Made by a program: the position numbers and the translations under genes
Part shown: positions 48,710 to 56,436 of the stretch, one piece after another
Numbering within the stretch: the first letter of the stretch is position 1
Layout: every line of letters starts with the position of its first letter
The notes under the pieces: model-generated
Seen by the model: only the letters and a program-made list of their open reading frames with translations
Database searches by the model: none
Told to the model about the DNA's origin: nothing
DNA from: Alkalicoccus daliensis
GTDB taxonomy: Bacteria > Bacillota > Bacilli > Bacillales > Salisediminibacteriaceae
Assembly (NCBI RefSeq): GCF_900103955.1
Contig: NZ_FNIL01000008.1
Location: 1-64,000, forward strand
Length of the DNA: 64,000 bases
Reading direction: 5' to 3'

Positions 48710-49039
48710 ATGAATAAAGCATTAGGTATGCTCGAAGTACTCGGCTTCAGTGTTGCCATCGCTGCAGCGGATCAAGCAGTGAAATACGCAGACGTTACGA
48801 TTGAAGGAATTGACTGTAATAATCCGATAGAGGGGGACAAGGCGGAGATCCCCCTGGTTGTTCAAGTGAAATTTAGAGGGGACATAGCCAATGTGGAAAT
48901 GGCAATGCAAGCTGCAAGAACGAAAGCGCTGAACTATCTGTCTGAAGATGTTGTGAAAACAACGATTATCCCGAAAACCGATAACCGTATGGCGGGTCTA
49001 TTAACCAATGGCAAGGTGAAGAAGAAGGTGATCGGATAA
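48710..49039 (+). CDS. BMC-H shell protein, divergent (shell protein 1)
   Basis: 109-residue single BMC-domain protein forming flat hexamers. MNKALGMLEVLGFSVAIAAADQAVKYA and IANVEMAMQAARTKAL are the two helical halves of the fold. The loop that lines the hexamer pore is longer and different from PduA (CNNPIEGDKAEIP instead of KIGSG), so its pore chemistry should differ. The ATG at 48710 matches the usual BMC-H start; ATG 48698 is the alternative. Its stop overlaps the next start (TAATG). Confidence 0.88.
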   Translation: MNKALGMLEVLGFSVAIAAADQAVKYADVTIEGIDCNNPIEGDKAEIPLVVQVKFRGDIANVEMAMQAARTKALNYLSEDVVKTTIIPKTDNRMAGLLTNGKVKKKVIG

Positions 49040-49350
49040 TGAATTACGACAAGCTTTCATTCGGCTTCATTGAAGCCCGGCAGTATGTGGAGGCTTTGGT
49101 TGTTCTTGATCACATGCTCAAGTCAAATCACATTGAACTTGAGTCATTGGAACAACTCGGTTCCGGGTATCTGACAATAGTGATAAAAGGTGATTTGGCC
49201 TCGGTGCAGATGGCGGTGGAAGAAGCGATGAATTGTTCATTGACGGGTGATATCTCTGGGCGGGTTATCGCCAAGCCTTACCCGGGCTGGGAACGAATGA
49301 TAACTAAATATCAGCAGGGCATGCAAAGAGGTGATGAAGATGGTAGTTGA
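49039..49350 (+). CDS. BMC-H-like shell protein, divergent (shell protein 2)
   Basis: 103-residue BMC-domain protein: LSFGFIEARQYVEALVVLDHMLKS, pore loop EQLGSG (Gln for the usual Lys), LTIVIKGDLASVQMAVEEAM. The alpha-beta order is that of BMC-H, but sequence is far from PduA/EutM. The end overlaps the next gene by eleven bases, pointing to coupled translation. Confidence 0.85.
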   Translation: MNYDKLSFGFIEARQYVEALVVLDHMLKSNHIELESLEQLGSGYLTIVIKGDLASVQMAVEEAMNCSLTGDISGRVIAKPYPGWERMITKYQQGMQRGDEDGS

Positions 49351-49663
49351 ACAATATGATGCAATCGGCCTTATTGAAGTAAAGTATTTCACGCTGGCAT
49401 CTCAGCTTCTTGACGCCATGTGCAAGGGATCTGAAGTCGTTTTCGTCTCCAGTGAGAACGATCTCGGCGGAAGACTAGTGACGCTCGTAATTGGCGGTAC
49501 GATTGAAAATGTGCAGGCGGCCCTTGATATTGCTGTCACGATAAGCAGTCAGTTTGATGGTCACTATTTGATGAACACCGTGCTGATTTCCCAGCCATCA
49601 GATGAAATCATGAATTATCTTGGCGAAGAACGTAAAAAAAAGGAGGATACTAACAATGAGTGA
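49340..49663 (+). CDS. BMC-H-like shell protein, divergent (shell protein 3)
   Basis: 107-residue BMC-domain protein: [24 protein letters not shown], pore loop [27 protein letters not shown]. The pore has an Arg and an extra Gly in place of KIGSG. The ATG at 49340 follows GAGGTGA; the GTG at 49331 is part of that site. Charged tail ([12 protein letters not shown]). Overlaps the following gene by eight bases. Confidence 0.85.
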   Translation: MVVEQYDAIGLIEVKYFTLASQLLDAMCKGSEVVFVSSENDLGGRLVTLVIGGTIENVQAALDIAVTISSQFDGHYLMNTVLISQPSDEIMNYLGEERKKKEDTNNE

Positions 49664-49961
49664 ATCTGTAGGATTTATCGAAACTAGAGGCTTAACAGCG
49701 GCCATTGAAGCAGCGGACGCCATGTTAAAAGCGGCAAATGTTCAAATTGTAGGCAGTGAGAAAATTGGATCTGGACTGGTTTCTGTTATGGTGCAGGGTG
49801 ATGTGGGTGCAGTGAAAGCAGCGACCGAAGTTGGTTCAGAAGCAGCCCAAAGAATTGGAGAACTTGTCGCTGTTCATGTCATTCCTCGTCCGCATAGTGA
49901 TTTGGCAAGACTGTTACCTAAACAAGATATAAAACAAGATGCAAAACAAGGAGGAAAATAA
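49656..49961 (+). CDS. BMC-H shell protein, PduA/EutM type (shell protein 4)
   Basis: 101-residue canonical BMC-H hexamer subunit: [23 protein letters not shown], pore loop [32 protein letters not shown]. The C-terminal tail is basic and Gln-rich ([13 protein letters not shown]). Strong AAAAGGAGG ribosome binding site, as expected for a bulk facet protein. Nearly identical in its core to the next gene, a tandem duplication. Confidence 0.95.
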   Translation: MSESVGFIETRGLTAAIEAADAMLKAANVQIVGSEKIGSGLVSVMVQGDVGAVKAATEVGSEAAQRIGELVAVHVIPRPHSDLARLLPKQDIKQDAKQGGK

Positions 49962-49962
49962 T

Positions 49963-50238
49963 ATGAACCAGTCACTCGGGATGATTGAAACCAGAGGATT
50001 AACAGCAGCTATTGAAGCAGCAGATGCCATGCTTAAGGCAGCGAATGTGGAAGTGGTTGGCAGCGAGAAGATCGGATCCGGACTCGTCACAGTCGTGATC
50101 AAGGGCGAAGTAGGAGCTGTGAAAGCTGCTATCGATGTAGGCAGTGAAGCGGTTGAAAGAACAGGTGAACTGGTTGCTGCGCACGTAATTCCAAGACCGC
50201 ACGACGATGTAATAAAAATTTTACCCATGATGAAATAA
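49963..50238 (+). CDS. BMC-H shell protein, PduA/PduJ type (shell protein 5)
   Basis: 91-residue canonical [24 protein letters not shown], pore loop [38 protein letters not shown]. It lacks the tail of its neighbour. AAGGAGG lies eight bases before the ATG. With shell protein 4 it probably forms most of the facets. Confidence 0.95.
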   Translation: MNQSLGMIETRGLTAAIEAADAMLKAANVEVVGSEKIGSGLVTVVIKGEVGAVKAAIDVGSEAVERTGELVAAHVIPRPHDDVIKILPMMK

Positions 50239-50261
50239 ATGATAAGGAGTGATATGACGGT

Positions 50262-50924
50262 ATGAATCAAATGCAGATTGAGAAAGAAATCTATCGTTCG
50301 ATAACGAAGATCTTAGAAGAAAAGGGCATACAAATTGTTCTCACTCAAAAGATCCCAATCAGTGTTTCAGCCCGTCATGTTCACTTATCTCCAGAACATG
50401 TGGAAACTCTTTTTGGAAAAGGATATTCACTGACTTATTTCCGGAACATTTCCCAGCCTGGTCAATATGCATGTCAAGAAAAAGTAAGTATAGAAGGACC
50501 TAGAGGACGCATTGACAATGTCAGAATCCTTGGTCCCTCAAGAGGCCAGACACAAGTTGAGGTCTCAATGACGGATGCAAGGAAATTAGGTCTCAAACCA
50601 CCGGTGAGAAGGTCGGGAAACCTCGAAGGTTCAGAAGCCGTAACCCTGATTGCAATCAATGGCAGGAAGTTAAGCCTGTCGGAAGGGTGCATCATTGCCG
50701 ATCGTCATGTTCATATGACTCCTGAGGACGCAAGCAGGTTTCACGTTATGGATGGCGACCGGATTGCTGTGAAGGTTTCTGGTGAAAAACCAGGGATTAT
50801 GGGGAATGTCACCGTTCGCGTAAAAGACACATATAAACTTGATATGCATATAGATACAGATGATGGAAATGCCTTCCTGATCCAAGGGTCAGAATCAGGT
50901 GAAATCGTAAAAGAAAGTTGGTGA
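50262..50924 (+). CDS. pduL: Phosphotransacylase PduL with encapsulation helix
   Basis: 220-residue BMC phosphotransacylase; turns acyl-CoA plus phosphate into acyl-phosphate and recycles CoA inside the shell. Two PduL domains are seen: SARHVHLSPEHVETLFG with KVSIEGPRGRIDNVRILGP, and IADRHVHMTPEDASRF with DMHIDTDDGNAF; the His residues bind two zinc ions. The N-terminal helix (MQIEKEIYRSITKILEEKG) is a likely encapsulation peptide. The product would be acetyl-phosphate, giving ATP through acetate kinase outside. Confidence 0.94.
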   Translation: MNQMQIEKEIYRSITKILEEKGIQIVLTQKIPISVSARHVHLSPEHVETLFGKGYSLTYFRNISQPGQYACQEKVSIEGPRGRIDNVRILGPSRGQTQVEVSMTDARKLGLKPPVRRSGNLEGSEAVTLIAINGRKLSLSEGCIIADRHVHMTPEDASRFHVMDGDRIAVKVSGEKPGIMGNVTVRVKDTYKLDMHIDTDDGNAFLIQGSESGEIVKESW

Positions 50925-50929
50925 TGAAC

Positions 50930-51190
50930 ATGTTAATGGGAAAAGTCATTTCCAACGTCGTCTCGACACGAAAATTAGATTCGCTGCAGGGCTATACGCT
51001 GCTGGTCATCGAATTGATGCATCAAAAACAGAAAGAATACCGGGTTGCTGCAGATATCATCGGAGCTGGAAAAGGGGAATATGTCCTTCTGTCCACAGGT
51101 GAGCAAGTTAAACACGGGCTTCACCGCGACACCCCCGTGGATATGCTGGTCGTAGGAATTATTGATAGCAAACCTATAGTTGAAAGCTAA
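50930..51190 (+). CDS. BMC-P pentameric vertex protein (EutN/CcmL type)
   Basis: 86-residue pentamer that closes the vertices of the shell: MLMGKVISNVVSTRKLDSLQGYTLL, GAGKGEYVLLSTG, TPVDMLVVGIIDS. It is the only BMC-P in the locus, the minimum for a closed shell. The ATG at 50930 agrees with the family start; the GTG at 50918 overlaps the pduL stop. Confidence 0.93.
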   Translation: MLMGKVISNVVSTRKLDSLQGYTLLVIELMHQKQKEYRVAADIIGAGKGEYVLLSTGEQVKHGLHRDTPVDMLVVGIIDSKPIVES

Positions 51191-51912
51191 AGTCATGAAG
51201 AGAATCCTGTGGTGTTAGTTTATGAGACGGAACATCATCAGATCGACAAAATATACATTAAGGAAACCTTATATTTATCTCCATTTTTTGCCGGGATTAT
51301 GTTTGGTCCGCAGAAAAGATAAAACCCTCCTGCCCATTTGCAAGGACAACTAAGATTTCAGAAATGATGAATATCGCCAAAAACGCTAAAAGTTCTTCGT
51401 CCTGCAATGCTTTAAAGGAAGCGTCGAGTAAAATCTTTTTTTGATATTCTGTCGTAGAGGTTTTACTTCGATGTCTGTTTCTTACATAAGACAGGGCTGA
51501 TTGATTTTTGCTGGGATATTGGTGTTGAAGCCCAGGAATCGCATTGTTTATGGCAGTTCTAAGGAGACCTACGCCAGTGAGGAGTACAAAGGATCACTGC
51601 AATCCAATGTCGTCGCTTGTGACGTGAGGCGGACAGTTTGGTTTTGCGATGAACGAACAAGCTATGCGTGCTAACCGGTGTTGGCAACGACCGATGATGG
51701 AGATTCAAATCAATATCTATGGTGGCGTGTATACCCTGAACTTTTTAAAGATGTCACGAGCCATTACCGGTAAGAAGCGATAAAGGTGCGCTTTCGATAC
51801 CTCTCTACAGGGAAGGCGCGAAAGCATTTCATGGTAAAGAGACGGCAAGAGAAATGTTTGAACAAGACAAGGATGACACGCCAGCCATCCTGGTGAAGGA
51901 GGAGGAAACCCC
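51191..51912. other. Gap with decayed coding traces inside the BMC locus
   Basis: No intact gene in 720 bases. Short open stretches look like old coding sequence: one ending FFAGIMFGPQKR then stop (near 51320), one on the minus strand at about 51310-51490 (TEYQKKILLDASFKALQDEE) with no start, and one on the plus strand at about 51790-51915 (LYREGAKAFHGKETAREMF, TPAILVKEEE) ending at the next gene. I do not recognise these. The gap suggests that one or more genes were lost between the shell genes and the CoA enzymes. Confidence 0.55.
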
Positions 51913-53244
51913 ATGAAGCTTATTGTAATCGGAGGTATCGCGGCGGGAATGTCGGCCGCATCCAAGTTAAGACGGATGAATGCTGACGCAGAGATTGTCG
52001 TCTATGAGAAAGGTGCCTTCCCCACTTATGGGGCGTGTGGACTGCCGTATTATATTTCAGATGAAAATGACGACCACAGACGGATGATTGCCAGGTCAGT
52101 AGAAGAATTCCAAAAACAGAATATTCAAGTGAACTTGAACCACGAAGTTGTGAAAGTGGATTTTGACCGACAGCAGCTCATGGTGAAAGACCTGATAACG
52201 GGTTCAGTTTGGATCGATCCTTATGATCGTTTGATGATCTCCACAGGAACATCACCGATTATCCCTCCAGTGCCGGGAATAGACAATGACTATGTCCGGG
52301 TGTTAAAAACCATGGAAGATGGACTTGGTATGAAGGAACGACTTCAAGGCGATGACGTTTCCGATGTTACCGTTATCGGAGGAGGGTATATCGGGATTGA
52401 GATGGCTGAAGCGCTTCGAACGATGGGCAAACAGGTTCGTGTGATTGAAATGGCGAAGAGAATACTGATGCCTTTTGACCCGGAAATAGTAGACATTGCA
52501 CAAAAAGAGATGGAAAAGAATGGCGTCAGTCTCCATCTCTCAGAAACGTTGAAAGAGATTCATGAAACAGGTGCAAAGCGAAAGGTCGTCACAGACCGAG
52601 GAACCTACGAGACTGATTATATCGTGCTAGCCACCGGCGTACGCCCAGCGACATCTCTCTTTCATGCGACGCCGTTACGGTTGGATCAGCGAGGTGCCAT
52701 CATAGTTGATAAAGAAATGAAAACGAACATACCTGGCGTCTTTGCGGCGGGTGATTGTGCAACGGTTTATAACAAAGTAAAAGATGAAACAGATTTCATT
52801 CCCCTTGGAACCAATGCAAATAAATGCGGGAGAATCGCAGGAGAAAATATTGCCGGGGCAAGGCGTAAATATACAGGAACCCTTGGCAGTGCAGCCATAA
52901 AACTATTTAATCTGGAAATGGGTCGTACGGGTATGAGCGAGTCTGAGGCAGAAGAGCGGTATGACGAAATTTCCACGGTGACTCTGACAGCAAGAGACCA
53001 TCCTCAGTATTATCCTGGCTCCGTCCCTCTTGAATTAAAGCTGATTTGTGAGAAGCGGACGAAAAAAATCCTTGGAGGCCAAATCGTCGGTGAAAAGGGT
53101 GCCGTGTTAAGAGTAGATCTTATTGCTCTTGCTGTTCATAACGAAATGACGACAGATGAATTAGGAATGGTCGATTTTTGTTATGCACCGCCCTTTGCTG
53201 GTGTTTGGGATGCCGTTCATATTGTTAGTAACGCAGTAAAATAA
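51913..53244 (+). CDS. FAD pyridine nucleotide-disulfide oxidoreductase (CoA-disulfide reductase / Nox family)
   Basis: 443-residue flavoprotein. FAD motif VIGGIAAGMSAASKLRR at the N terminus, single active Cys in YGACGLPYY near residue 43, NAD(P)H motif VIGGGYIGIEMAEAL near residue 157, and GVFAAGDCATVY. The single-Cys arrangement fits CoA-disulfide reductases, NADH oxidases and persulfide reductases. Beside a CoA-using BMC it could keep CoA reduced or reoxidise NADH with oxygen; which of the two is not decided by sequence alone. Good AAGGAGGAGG ribosome binding site. Confidence 0.87.
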   Translation: MKLIVIGGIAAGMSAASKLRRMNADAEIVVYEKGAFPTYGACGLPYYISDENDDHRRMIARSVEEFQKQNIQVNLNHEVVKVDFDRQQLMVKDLITGSVWIDPYDRLMISTGTSPIIPPVPGIDNDYVRVLKTMEDGLGMKERLQGDDVSDVTVIGGGYIGIEMAEALRTMGKQVRVIEMAKRILMPFDPEIVDIAQKEMEKNGVSLHLSETLKEIHETGAKRKVVTDRGTYETDYIVLATGVRPATSLFHATPLRLDQRGAIIVDKEMKTNIPGVFAAGDCATVYNKVKDETDFIPLGTNANKCGRIAGENIAGARRKYTGTLGSAAIKLFNLEMGRTGMSESEAEERYDEISTVTLTARDHPQYYPGSVPLELKLICEKRTKKILGGQIVGEKGAVLRVDLIALAVHNEMTTDELGMVDFCYAPPFAGVWDAVHIVSNAVK

Positions 53245-53259
53245 TTGGAGGTCATAGAG

Positions 53260-54108
53260 ATGTCGAAACGCATGGAACTTGAAGAAGCAATCAAACAGTT
53301 TATCAGACCGGGAAGCCGGCTTTGTTTCAGCGGTAACGCGCTTCATCGTGCGCCTATGGCAGCTGTGAGAGAAATTGCCAGGCAGGAGATCAGCAAACTC
53401 AAGATCGTAAAAACAGCAGGCGCACTTGATATTGATCTGTTATGCGCAATGGGCCTGGTAGACACTGTGGATGCGGGTTTCGTCAGCTATGAATCCGTCT
53501 ACGGGCTATGCATGCACTACCGCAAAGGCGTGGAAGAAAAGCGAATCACAGGAAATGAGCATGCTTGCTACACGGTCCTATGTGCTTTGAGAGGCGCCAT
53601 CATGAATGTACCTTTTATGCCGGTTCATGGCCTGCTGTACAGTGATCTTCTCGTGGAGAATGACTATTTCAAAGTAGTCGATGATCCCTTTGGCGGTCAG
53701 GAGCCTGTTACTTTGGTTAAAACACTCAAACCAGATGTCGCGATTATCCATGTCCATCAGGCTGATGAACAGGGTAACGCCATCATCAACGGGGCAAAGT
53801 ATGATGATGAGATTATTTGGAGAGCGGCAGATCATGTGATTATCACAGCTGAAAAAATCATCCCATCATTAAAAGGCACGTACGGGAAAAAGACGATTGA
53901 TATCCCTGGCTTCATGACCGATGCGGTGATTGAAGTACCCGGTGGGGCCAAACCGTGCAGCTATGAAGGACTTTATGAAGTAGATCACCGTATGCTGAAG
54001 AAATTCCTATCGGGCAGGGAGAAAAAGGATCACCAGATTTGGCTTGATAACTATGATCAAACTGATCGAAAAGGTCTACGTCAACAAGCAGGAGGATTTA
54101 GACGATGA
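53260..54108 (+). CDS. CoA-transferase family subunit alpha (GctA/IpdA-like)
   Basis: 282-residue subunit of the family I CoA-transferase fold: FIRPGSRLCFSGNALHRAP, PDVAIIHVHQADEQGNAIINGAKYDDE, AADHVIITAEKIIP, IPGFMTDAVIEVPGGAKPCSYEG. This is the glutaconate CoA-transferase/IpdA branch. It works only with the beta subunit encoded next (ATGA overlap). The ATG at 53260 follows TTGGAGG; the TTG at 53245 is part of that site. Substrate unknown; by context an acyl-CoA from the BMC. Confidence 0.85.
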   Translation: MSKRMELEEAIKQFIRPGSRLCFSGNALHRAPMAAVREIARQEISKLKIVKTAGALDIDLLCAMGLVDTVDAGFVSYESVYGLCMHYRKGVEEKRITGNEHACYTVLCALRGAIMNVPFMPVHGLLYSDLLVENDYFKVVDDPFGGQEPVTLVKTLKPDVAIIHVHQADEQGNAIINGAKYDDEIIWRAADHVIITAEKIIPSLKGTYGKKTIDIPGFMTDAVIEVPGGAKPCSYEGLYEVDHRMLKKFLSGREKKDHQIWLDNYDQTDRKGLRQQAGGFRR

Positions 54109-54836
54109 GGGACAAAATGGCTTATACAACAGCAGATATGATGACGTGCGCGATGTCGCGGCTTCTTCAAGACGGAGAAGTAGCGTTCCACGGGGTATCT
54201 TCACATATGCCCATGGTCTCCATGATGTTAGCCAAGGCACTTCATGCTCCTTCTATGGTGCATTTGAACATCCCTGGTGGCGTGAACCCTTCAACTCTTC
54301 GAAATACAAGTTATTCCTCGGCAGGTACGGAATTGGTGCGCCACAGTGAATCCACTTTCAGTCTCCTGGACGTATTTGATCTGTCTATAAGAGGCAAATT
54401 GGACGTGGCCTTTCTCGGAGGTGTTCAATTTGATCAGCACGGTCATGTAAATGCTTCGATTATCGGTACACCGGATAATCTAAAGGTGAGACTGCCAGGA
54501 GGAGCAGGAAGCGCAGTGTTGATACCTACGGCAAAAAAGGCGATTGTCTGGAGAACGAAGCATGACGTCCGTACATTTGTAGAACATGTGGACTTCATTA
54601 CAACAAAAGGAAACTTGTGGAAAATAGTCACGCCCCTGTGTGTTTTTGATTATTTTAAAGGAAGGTTAGTTCTTGATTCCATCCACCCTGGAACGACAGT
54701 CGAAGAAGTTAAAGCCCAGACCGGATTCAAAATACACGAAACAGAAGTTCCGGTAAATGCCGCCCCAACGCAGCAGGAATTAAATACTCTAAGAAAAATT
54801 GACCCGAACAATTTACGGGCAATTGAATTTAAGTGA
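54105..54836 (+). CDS. CoA-transferase family subunit beta (GctB/IpdB-like)
   Basis: 243-residue partner of the alpha subunit: MSRLLQDGEVAFHGVSSHMPMVSMMLAKAL, KLDVAFLGGVQFDQHGHVNAS, LPGGAGSAVLIPTAKKAI, DFITTKGN, VTPLCVFDYF. The position where true CoA-transferases carry the catalytic Glu (an ExG motif around residue 50) reads LNIPGG, with no Glu. The mycobacterial IpdAB pair also lacks it and acts as a CoA-thioester hydrolase. So the product may be a hydrolase or lyase rather than a transferase (inference). Confidence 0.83.
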   Translation: MRDKMAYTTADMMTCAMSRLLQDGEVAFHGVSSHMPMVSMMLAKALHAPSMVHLNIPGGVNPSTLRNTSYSSAGTELVRHSESTFSLLDVFDLSIRGKLDVAFLGGVQFDQHGHVNASIIGTPDNLKVRLPGGAGSAVLIPTAKKAIVWRTKHDVRTFVEHVDFITTKGNLWKIVTPLCVFDYFKGRLVLDSIHPGTTVEEVKAQTGFKIHETEVPVNAAPTQQELNTLRKIDPNNLRAIEFK

Positions 54837-54841
54837 AAAAG

Positions 54842-54867
54842 GTGCCTGAAACCAGGTGCTTTTTTTG
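54842..54867 (+). terminator. Rho-independent terminator of the BMC locus
   Basis: GTGCCTG-AAAC-CAGGTGC (with two G-U pairs) and a run of seven T, just after the last gene. Confidence 0.88.
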
Positions 54868-55194
54868 TACGCCGAAAATGCCAGATCTTAATTAGAAGAT
54901 GTTAGCAATTTCATGTAAATTAACGTATACCAGAAGGGGACACAATATTTTTCGAAAAGAACTTACATATTAACCTGAGTAAAATAGAAAATTATAAGTT
55001 TCAGTTAACAAACTTTTTTTAAGAAGAATAATTCGATATTGACTATATAACACTTTGCTTATAATTTATCGATGGTCGCAACAAATGCACTGAGAGAAGT
55101 CCTGTACGCGGAGTAGATTCTGTGGGATGAATAAAGTTTATGGAACAACTGTCTAATCATTTACTCATTTATAAAGAAACAGGCTTGACTATTG
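54868..55194. other. Intergenic region, nothing identified
   Basis: AT-rich gap after the BMC terminator; no ORF, repeat or RNA structure that I can support. A likely -35 (TTGACT, 55185-55190) for the PadR gene lies at its right end. Confidence 0.4.
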
Positions 55195-55242
55195 CAGTAT
55201 TCAGTATTACTATATACTAGTAAGTAGTATTAATGAATACTG
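55195..55242 (+). promoter_or_regulatory. Inverted repeat at the padR promoter, likely operator
   Basis: CAGTATTC (55195-55202) and GAATACTG (55235-55242) form perfect arms; between them the motif AGTATTACTATATACTAGTAAGTAGTATT repeats the AGTAT unit and holds a TATACT -10 (55213-55218), shown here only as key elements. PadR repressors bind such sites and often control themselves. Confidence 0.55.
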
Positions 55243-55279
55243 TATTGCAGATTTTATGATATTTGGGAGGAGGGTTCGT

Positions 55280-55621
55280 TTGGATAACAATACGGAAATG
55301 CTCAAGGGAGTTCTGGAAGGCTGTGTACTGGAGATTATCAGCCACGGCGAGACTTACGGTTACGAAATTACGCAGCAGCTGAGAGAACTCGGTTTTGAAG
55401 ATGTGGTAGAAGGCACAGTCTACGCAATTACCATGCGGCTGGAGAAAAACAACCTGGTCGATATCGAAAAAAAGCCATCCACGAAAGGACCGCCCAGAAA
55501 ATTTTATATGCTCAATGAAGCGGGAGAAGAACACCTGAAAAATTTCTGGAAGAAGTGGGAGTTCGTATCAAGCAGAATGACTGAACTGAAAATGAATGCA
55601 AAATCGAAAGGAGAATCATGA
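55280..55621 (+). CDS. PadR-family transcriptional regulator
   Basis: 113-residue winged-helix repressor: [63 protein letters not shown]. The TTG at 55280 is taken as start, five bases after GGAGGAGGG and matching the usual family N terminus; the ATG at 55256 has no ribosome binding site. Stop overlaps the DUF1048 gene by ATGA. The PadR-DUF1048 pair is common in Bacillaceae. Confidence 0.9.
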   Translation: MDNNTEMLKGVLEGCVLEIISHGETYGYEITQQLRELGFEDVVEGTVYAITMRLEKNNLVDIEKKPSTKGPPRKFYMLNEAGEEHLKNFWKKWEFVSSRMTELKMNAKSKGES

Positions 55622-55971
55622 TGAGTATATTTGAAAAAATTATTGGAAATCGGAAAGAGAAGCGGGAATGGAAAGCGATGGAAGCACGGGCGAAAGCTTT
55701 GCCGCTGGAGTACCAAAACGCTTATAAAGCAATTAAAGAATATTTGTGGAGCTCGGGCGGTCTGTCTGATTGGGAAGATATAAAACGAATTTTTGGCGGG
55801 ATTCTGGATATGTTCGAAGAAGGTGCAGCTGATGGAAGAAAAGTAACTGACCTTACTGGAGAGGACGTTGCCGCTTTTTGTGACGAACTGCTCAAAGATA
55901 CTGTTACCTGGCACGACAAGTACCGAGAAAAATTAAACAAAAAAATAGGGCAGAACAACGGAGAAGTATAA
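55618..55971 (+). CDS. DUF1048 family protein
   Basis: 117-residue soluble helical protein: [61 protein letters not shown]. This family nearly always follows a PadR gene and has no known activity. Translation is coupled to padR through the ATGA overlap. Confidence 0.88.
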   Translation: MMSIFEKIIGNRKEKREWKAMEARAKALPLEYQNAYKAIKEYLWSSGGLSDWEDIKRIFGGILDMFEEGAADGRKVTDLTGEDVAAFCDELLKDTVTWHDKYREKLNKKIGQNNGEV

Positions 55972-56311
55972 TTGTCTTTTGCCCAGATTCGAGTGAATGA
56001 GCAATTTCATGAATAGTGCAGTCTCTATAGAAATTCAGCCGCAGAAGTGAAACTGAGAAAATAACAATCTTATTTTCCGGTTTTTATTTTACTTCAGTAG
56101 TCAGTAATACTGATTATCATTGTTACTATATAGTTCGGCAAAAGTACTATCTAAGCAGGTGTATTATTCTTTCCTGGATTATAACTGCAGGTTGTCCGTT
56201 TGTTCGCTGAGAACCAGAATGGAACCTTTATCGTACATGCGATCGTGAGATATTCAAATTGGAGACAGCTTCACTTGCACTGCTGATTCATAAAGGTATT
56301 TTCTTTTTATT
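55972..56311. other. Intergenic region with a padR-operator-like stretch
   Basis: No ORF supported. TCAGT-AAT-ACTGA and GTTACTATATAG near 56097-56135 recall the AGTAT/ACTATATA units of the padR promoter and may be a second binding place. The hairpin at 56312 could end a transcript from here, but I see no RNA family. Confidence 0.35.
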
Positions 56312-56350
56312 AGAATCTTCTATTCTTAGTCGAGAAGAAGATTCTTTTTT
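56312..56350 (+). terminator. Rho-independent terminator
   Basis: AGAATCTTCT pairs with AGAAGATTCT and is followed by six T. It probably ends padR-DUF1048 transcripts. Confidence 0.75.
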
Positions 56351-56390
56351 GTGTGAAAAGTGAATGTGAAGTTTACTGTACATATCACAT

Positions 56391-56425
56391 GAAAAAAAGG
56401 AAGTTCCAATTCGAGGAATTTTCTT
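56391..56425 (-). terminator. Terminator of the GNAT gene
   Basis: AAGTTCC and GGAATTT form a 7-bp stem (one G-U); on the minus strand a run of seven T follows. Confidence 0.6.
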
Positions 56426-56436
56426 TGGGAAAATAG

